A DNA stretch of 10,592 bases from SAR202 cluster bacterium (GTDB taxonomy: Bacteria > Chloroflexota > Dehalococcoidia > Lucifugimonadales > UBA3495). The stretch spans positions 1 through 10,592 of the forward strand of contig VFHF01000193.1 in assembly GCA_009392095.1 (NCBI GenBank), read 5' to 3'. Positions 6,395-10,592 of the stretch are shown here, in pieces (position 1 is the first letter of the stretch; every line of letters begins with the position of its first letter). The position numbers and the translations under genes are program-made. The notes beneath the pieces are model-generated. The model was not told the origin of the DNA. It was given only the letters and a program-made list of their open reading frames with translations, and made no database searches.

Positions 6395-6499
6395 GGATTA
6401 ATTAACAAATACAATAATTTCGGAACAAAACAGTCACAACTGAATTTGTCTCTGACATGAGTTACGGGATGCTAAAAAGGGTCCTGACAGGAAAGCAGC

Positions 6500-7999
6500 A
6501 TGGCTGATGTAAACGAACTGACCGAGCTTTGCGAAGCCGTCTTTTCACAGCGGCCACTTATCTTGGTGAGCAACCGCGGCCCGGTTGAGCACCAGATGTC
6601 CGGCGATGGCTGGCCTGAAGCCCGGCGCGGCAGCGGCAGCGTCGTCACCGCCTTCAATTCCCTGGCCCAAAAATTCGAATTCACCTGGGTGGCCAGCGCC
6701 ATGGGCGAAGGCGACCGGGTCGTTTCAGAGAACGGCCAGGGCCCACACATCAAATCACCGCTACCGGGCCACGAGATCAATCTGCGCTACGTGGTGACTC
6801 CCCGCCGGGTTTACCACAAGTACTACAACATCCTTTGCAATCCTCTCCTCTGGTTCCTGCAGCACTATATGTGGAACCCGCCGTATAACCCCAATGTAGA
6901 TGCCGCGGTCCATGATGCCTGGGAAAGCGGCTATATCCCGGTGAACCAGGCTTTTGCAAATGCTGTTATCTCCGAAGCCCAGGCCTTGGAACAGGCTCCC
7001 ATAGTCATCGGCCACGACTATCATTTGTATCTGATGCCGGAATTCGTGCGCAAAGAGGTGCCGGAAGCTGTGATTCAGCACTTCGTCCACATTCCCTGGC
7101 CCACTCCTCAATATTGGCATATGATTCCGGATTACATCATCCGGCGCATCTGTGAGTCTTTGTGCACCACCGACCTGTTGGGCTTCCAAACCATCGGCGA
7201 CGTCCGCTGCTTTTTAGACACTGTCGAAGAATTTGTCCCCGATGTAACCGTTGACCGGACCAGTCATACCGTCGCTCGGAACGGCCGCACCACTTCTGTC
7301 AAGGTCTATCCTATCTCCATCAATGTGGAGGAGGTCCAGCGCATCGCCAACACCCCTCGGGCTCTGGATTATGAAAACCGGCTTTCCGCCGACACCGGAG
7401 ACGTCACCATCGTCCGTATCGACCGCGCCGAGCCGAACAAAAATATCGTTCGCGGCTTCCGGGCCTATGAATTGATGCTGACCCGTTATCCAGAACTGAA
7501 GGGCAAGGTCAAATTCCTAGCATTCCTGGTGCCTTCCCGCACCCATATACGCCAGTACCAACGGTACATGGACGAAATTCAGCAGGTCATTCAACAGATC
7601 AACAACAACCACGGCACGGACGACTGGCAGCCCATAGTGCCGTTCATTGAGAACAACTACACGCAGGCGATCGCCGGCATGAAGTTATATGACGTGCTCC
7701 TGGTTAACACCATAATCGAGGGTATGAACTTGGTTGCCAAGGAAGGCCCGGTGGTCAACAACCGCGACGGGGTATTGGTCTTGTCGCACAGCAGCGGCGT
7801 TTACCAACAGCTTTCCGATGGCGCTATCAGCGTTTCTCCCACAGACATCGAGGGGACTATGGAGGCCCTGCACCAAGCGATCACGATGTCGGCTGAAGAC
7901 CGTAAAGCCCGAGCGGCCCGGATGCTAAATTCAGTCTGCCGTGAGGACATCAACCACTGGCTCTACCAACAGATGAACGACATCTCAGGCATCCTGTAA
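6500..7999 (+). CDS. GT20-family glycosyltransferase, trehalose-6-phosphate synthase-like (OtsA/VldE group)
   Basis: A 499-residue GT-B fold enzyme of family GT20. Features shared with OtsA are LVSNRGP (22-28, Arg26), GHDYHL (171-176), VHIPWPTPQYW (196-206), LLGFQT (226-231), GMNLVAKE (408-415) and the C-terminal DINHW (483-487). Several donor-site features differ. Where OtsA has RLDYSKG (Arg262, Lys267), this protein has RAEPNKN (Arg309, Lys314). OtsA Asp361 is Glu407, and the N-terminal glycine loop reads RRGSGSV (42-48). The P-x-K-N pattern and WVASA resemble VldE, a GT20-like pseudo-glycosyltransferase, as I remember it. It probably makes a trehalose phosphate or related disaccharide phosphate; acceptor and donor are uncertain. 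AGGAAA (6489-6494) lies 5 bases before the ATG. No otsB phosphatase gene is adjacent. Confidence 0.85.
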   Translation: MADVNELTELCEAVFSQRPLILVSNRGPVEHQMSGDGWPEARRGSGSVVTAFNSLAQKFEFTWVASAMGEGDRVVSENGQGPHIKSPLPGHEINLRYVVTPRRVYHKYYNILCNPLLWFLQHYMWNPPYNPNVDAAVHDAWESGYIPVNQAFANAVISEAQALEQAPIVIGHDYHLYLMPEFVRKEVPEAVIQHFVHIPWPTPQYWHMIPDYIIRRICESLCTTDLLGFQTIGDVRCFLDTVEEFVPDVTVDRTSHTVARNGRTTSVKVYPISINVEEVQRIANTPRALDYENRLSADTGDVTIVRIDRAEPNKNIVRGFRAYELMLTRYPELKGKVKFLAFLVPSRTHIRQYQRYMDEIQQVIQQINNNHGTDDWQPIVPFIENNYTQAIAGMKLYDVLLVNTIIEGMNLVAKEGPVVNNRDGVLVLSHSSGVYQQLSDGAISVSPTDIEGTMEALHQAITMSAEDRKARAARMLNSVCREDINHWLYQQMNDISGIL

Positions 8000-8032
8000 A
8001 CAGTTACTGTCATGTGCGGCGGTTGGAGTCAC

Positions 8033-8059
8033 TTGGCTATGTGTTTCTGGGTGGATAAT
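8033..8059 (+). promoter_or_regulatory. Weak candidate promoter upstream of the unrecognised gene
   Basis: TTGGCT (8033-8038) and GATAAT (8054-8059) are 15 bases apart in the 159-base gap after the GT20 gene. The spacing is short and the -35 poor. No terminator is visible after the GT20 gene, so cotranscription is equally likely. Confidence 0.2.
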
Positions 8060-8158
8060 TGCTGTGGGTAGGGTTAAAGTACTAAGGTAGCGGAAGTCCA
8101 TTTCACCAGGAGATTCTTCACTTATCTAACCGTTTTGAATGTGGAGAAAACGGATCAC

Positions 8159-8734
8159 ATGGAGCAGCTATTCAACCCACAATTGCCCGGCGGCAGGCGT
8201 CCCGAGATTCAACTCTGTATCTTCCCGCACCTACCGGAATTCCTGGTCATCGACTCCCGGGAAGACGACCCCCAGGTGTTGTTGCTAAATACCGACGACG
8301 TTTTTGACGAGGAGTTCTACCGGACTGTAGAGGCAGAATTCTCCGAGACGCTGCGCGCGTCCAGCGATTTCCTGTTTTCTCACTTCATGAATCTGCCGGT
8401 TACCATTGAGGAAACCGTGCGGGACATCGCCATGACCTTCATCCTAGACCGGCTCGGCGTGCAGATAGACGACGAAGATGAGATACCGTCAGTGGTCGTC
8501 TATGTGGTCAGCGGTGGCGCCCTTACCTTCCACGCCGGCAAGATACTAGATGGCCTGAATGAACTGATACACAGTGGATTCAACGGCTCTGAATCAGACC
8601 ATTGGGGAGCCACCATCGCCGACCTAGTGAAACGGGAATCCGCAATAACGCAAAAGTTGAACGAGCAGCAGATGGCGGAAGCCCTGAAAGGCGATTCCCC
8701 CGATTATTTCACCCTCTGGGAAAGCCGCAACTGA
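8159..8734 (+). CDS. Hypothetical acidic protein, unrecognised family
   Basis: I do not recognise this protein. From the ATG it has 191 residues and is acidic, with clusters such as DSREDD, TDDVFDEEF and DDEDE. It has no signal peptide, no clear membrane segment and no cysteine cluster. Alternating hydrophobic strands (LCIFP, EFLVID, VLLLN, VVVYVV) and helices suggest a compact alpha/beta domain, followed by a helical, charged C-terminus. The start is uncertain. TTG at 8135 and GTG at 8141 extend the frame but lack a good SD; ATG at 8159 has GGAG 12 bases upstream. Codon use and base composition match its neighbours, which supports a real gene. It follows the GT20 gene in the same direction, with no evidence that they work together. 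Confidence 0.75.
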   Translation: MEQLFNPQLPGGRRPEIQLCIFPHLPEFLVIDSREDDPQVLLLNTDDVFDEEFYRTVEAEFSETLRASSDFLFSHFMNLPVTIEETVRDIAMTFILDRLGVQIDDEDEIPSVVVYVVSGGALTFHAGKILDGLNELIHSGFNGSESDHWGATIADLVKRESAITQKLNEQQMAEALKGDSPDYFTLWESRN

Positions 8735-8770
8735 CCTCCCCTATCCTGGCGCGCCTGTCCACCTCTCCCC

Positions 8771-8776
8771 TATAAT
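8771..8776 (+). promoter_or_regulatory. Possible -10 element for the oxidoreductase-phosphoesterase pair
   Basis: A perfect TATAAT lies 48 bases before the ATG at 8825 in a 90-base gap. I find no -35 match at 15-18 bases upstream, so it may be weak, activator-dependent or coincidental. Confidence 0.3.
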
Positions 8777-8824
8777 CCCGGAGTAATAAAGCTAACACCG
8801 CCTCGGGACCTAAGGGAGCCATCT

Positions 8825-9841
8825 ATGGAAGAGATTGGATTCTTTCTCAACGCCAGCCGGGAAACTTCCGACGAGGACTTGATCTCCATAGCCAAACAGG
8901 CGGACGGCCTGGGCTATCACTCGTATTGGACCGGCGAGTCCTGGGGGCGGGACGTTTTCACTGTGCTGACCATGGTAGCCTGCCATACTGAAAACCTGCG
9001 CCTGGGCACCGGAATCGCCACCGTATACAGCCGGACTCCGGCGATCCTCGCCCAGACAATAGCCTCCCTGGATATCATATCCAAGGGACGGGCGATGCTC
9101 GGACTGGGCAGCAGCGGAAAAGTGGTGGTGGAAGGCTGGCACGGCGTACCCTTCGATTCCCCTCTGGCGCGTACCCGTGAATATATAGAGATCATCCGCA
9201 TGGCCCTGGCCGGCGGAGCGGTCAACTATGAGGGCAAGTTCTACCAGATGGAGCGGTTCCGCATGATATCTCCCCCGGTCCAGGAGCGCGTTCCCATCTA
9301 CCTGGCCAGCTTGGGGCCCAAAAACCTGGAACTGACCGGCGAGCTCGCCGATGGTTGGCTTCCCGTCTGGGCCAGCCGCGACCGGCTGCCAGACCTAAAG
9401 GAGCAGATCAGCATCGGCGCAGCCAAGTCGAGCCGTAACATCTCTGATGTGACTGTCTCTCCCTACATCTTCTGCTACGCGGCAGACGGCGCAGAAGACT
9501 TGGCCCATGGGGAACAACTGTTGCGGGCCCACATGGCTTATTACGTCGGCGGAATGGGGACCTTTTATTTCGACAGCATGAGCCGGGCCGGTTTCGCCAC
9601 GGAATCCCAAGCCATCCGGGACGCCTGGGGTTCCGGTAACCGGGAACAGGCCGCCGCCGCGGTGTCGGACAAGATGATGGAGAGCGTGGTGGTCCTAGGG
9701 GATGCCCAGCAATGCCGTGACCAACTAGCCCAGTTCCGGCAGGCAGGGGCAGACATGCCAATCGTCAACTTCGCCCACGGGACTGACCTTGAAGCCATCC
9801 ACCGCACCATGGCGGCACTTGCTCCGCAGGCCGACGCTTAA
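8825..9841 (+). CDS. LLM-class flavin/F420-dependent oxidoreductase
   Basis: A 338-residue TIM-barrel protein of the luciferase-like monooxygenase superfamily, closest in look to the F420-dependent Mer-like branch. Visible features are the N-terminal strand EEIGFFLN, GYHSYWTGES (30-39), LRLGTGIATVYSRTPAILAQ (58-77), SKGRAMLGLGSSG (86-98), GWHGVPFDSPLARTREYIE (104-122) and YLASLGPKNLELTGELADGW (159-178). Family members bind F420 or FMN and oxidise or reduce small organic substrates; the substrate cannot be read from the sequence. AAGGGAG (8812-8818) lies 6 bases before the ATG. The stop overlaps the next start as TAATG, so the two genes are almost certainly cotranscribed and translationally coupled. 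Use of F420 would imply that the host makes this cofactor, but no such gene is in the window. Confidence 0.92.
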   Translation: MEEIGFFLNASRETSDEDLISIAKQADGLGYHSYWTGESWGRDVFTVLTMVACHTENLRLGTGIATVYSRTPAILAQTIASLDIISKGRAMLGLGSSGKVVVEGWHGVPFDSPLARTREYIEIIRMALAGGAVNYEGKFYQMERFRMISPPVQERVPIYLASLGPKNLELTGELADGWLPVWASRDRLPDLKEQISIGAAKSSRNISDVTVSPYIFCYAADGAEDLAHGEQLLRAHMAYYVGGMGTFYFDSMSRAGFATESQAIRDAWGSGNREQAAAAVSDKMMESVVVLGDAQQCRDQLAQFRQAGADMPIVNFAHGTDLEAIHRTMAALAPQADA

Positions 9842-10410
9842 TGCCCACCAAGATTGGCGTGATCTCAGACACCCACTCCGCAGGCAGCGGCCGGGACCTG
9901 CCGGTCAAGATCCTCGACGCCTTACGTGGGGTCGACATGATCCTCCACTGCGGCGACCTTGAATGCCTGGGAGTACTGGATTACCTGGAAGGGGTGGCTC
10001 CTCTGCTGGCAGTACGAGGCTACGAAGACCCACTAGAAGAAGGCGACCGTCTCGCTATGACGACCAGGGTGGTCAAAGTCGAAGGCGTATCCATCGGAAT
10101 GATCCATGATATCCAATGGCCCGGCCCCAAGATTCCCACTAGCCCAGACGGTTCCGAGTTAGTCCTTCCCGAAGGCGATGGGCGGGAGTTCATGGCCCGC
10201 AAGTTCAAAGAGCCGGTAGACGTCGTGTTGTTCGGCGATACCCATGAGGAGTTGGTCATGCACTGGGACGGTGTGTTGATCATGAACCCCGGCAGCCCCA
10301 CCTACCCAGGCCGCCGCCACAAACGGGGCGTCTTAGGCACTCTAGGCCTGCTGGAAGTAGACGGTGAAGACGCCACCGGGCGAATAATCAACCTAGAACC
10401 AGTTGGTTAG
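9841..10410 (+). CDS. YfcE/MJ0936-like metallophosphoesterase with an altered metal site
   Basis: A 189-residue single-domain calcineurin-like phosphoesterase. Metal-site motifs are ISDTH (8-12; Asp10, His12), HCGDL (36-40; Asp39), His89 in MIHDIQ, and FGDTHEE (131-137; His135), then NPGSPTYPGRR (149-159). Two usual ligands differ. The bridging Asn of GNxD is Tyr61 (GYEDP), and the first His of GHTH is Asp133. Relatives are Mn-dependent phosphodiesterases, but the changes make the activity uncertain. The ATG overlaps the stop of the oxidoreductase gene by one base (TAATG), and there is no strong SD of its own, so it probably depends on coupled translation. It is the last gene before a strong terminator. 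Confidence 0.9.
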   Translation: MPTKIGVISDTHSAGSGRDLPVKILDALRGVDMILHCGDLECLGVLDYLEGVAPLLAVRGYEDPLEEGDRLAMTTRVVKVEGVSIGMIHDIQWPGPKIPTSPDGSELVLPEGDGREFMARKFKEPVDVVLFGDTHEELVMHWDGVLIMNPGSPTYPGRRHKRGVLGTLGLLEVDGEDATGRIINLEPVG

Positions 10411-10482
10411 TCCATAGTACCCAGTTTCCTTCCACCTCCTCCCCGCGACAATACGCCCACAGCCGTTCGCCGTAGCGGATAT

Positions 10483-10515
10483 AAAAAGGGCCGGTCTTTC
10501 GACCGGCCCTTTTTT
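10483..10515 (+). terminator. Strong bidirectional intrinsic terminator
   Basis: A perfect 9-bp G+C stem (GGGCCGGTC/GACCGGCCC, arms 10488-10496 and 10501-10509) with a TTTC loop is flanked by AAAAA on the left and TTTTTT on the right. It can end transcription from both sides. It closes the oxidoreductase-phosphoesterase unit and probably the convergent gene at the right edge. Confidence 0.92.
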
Positions 10516-10533
10516 GTTCGAACGTACTTTCCC

Positions 10534-10592
10534 CTAGGTGATCTTTTCCATCAGCGGAGTGACCTCCAAGAAAACCGGGGCAAACACCAAGG
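10534..10592 (-). CDS. Probable C-terminal end of a convergent gene (partial)
   Basis: On the minus strand an open frame enters from the right edge and encodes ...VFAPVFLEVTPLMEKIT before a TAG at 10534-10536. The stop is 19 bases from the bidirectional terminator, the position expected for a convergent gene. Only about 18 residues are visible, so I cannot name the product, and another frame could be the real one. Confidence 0.4.
   Translation of the reverse strand, partial: LVFAPVFLEVTPLMEKIT

Noticed and set aside
1..10592. CRISPR arrays, insertion sequences, tRNA or rRNA genes, defence systems
   Set aside because: No regular repeats, transposase-like proteins, cloverleaf sequences or known defence domains were seen on either strand.

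Overview
The window (about 57-60% G+C by eye) looks like a bacterial chromosome segment with ordinary housekeeping and metabolic genes, no mobile elements and no CRISPR. My best guess is a Chloroflexota/Dehalococcoidia-like (SAR202-like) bacterium. The grounds are the mix of an AroF-AroH-TrpA cluster, an LLM-class F420-type oxidoreductase, a DxW-type HAD protein and a divergent GT20 enzyme. This is inference from gene content only.

Left third (1-3576, minus strand): a zinc-ribbon CPBP membrane protease gene has its own good promoter. Downstream lies a leftward aromatic amino acid cluster: trpA, aroH (chorismate mutase) and aroF (type Ib DAHP synthase), closed by a strong terminator at the left edge. 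AroF feeds the shikimate pathway, AroH sends chorismate to Phe/Tyr, and TrpA makes indole for Trp. trpB is absent from the window.

Middle (3630-6271, plus strand): a divergent promoter drives a 64-residue GatC-like small protein followed by a GatA-like amidase, with no gatB here. A HAD-superfamily hydrolase with its own spacer follows.

Right part (6272-10592, plus strand): an AT-rich leader with a consensus promoter and competing inverted repeats precedes a GT20 (OtsA-like) enzyme whose donor-site motif looks more like the VldE pseudo-glycosyltransferase group. Next come an unrecognised acidic protein, an LLM-class oxidoreductase and a translationally coupled YfcE-like metallophosphoesterase. 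A strong bidirectional terminator separates these from the tail of a probable convergent gene at the right edge.

No obvious new multi-gene system is visible. The points most worth following are the GT20 enzyme with its leader, the GatC-like/amidase pair, and several active-site substitutions at textbook catalytic positions: AroH Glu78 to Gln, TrpA Asp60 to Glu, and phosphoesterase Asn to Tyr and His to Asp. No gene-free stretch exceeds 300 bases; the longest (6272-6499) holds the GT20 promoter and leader.
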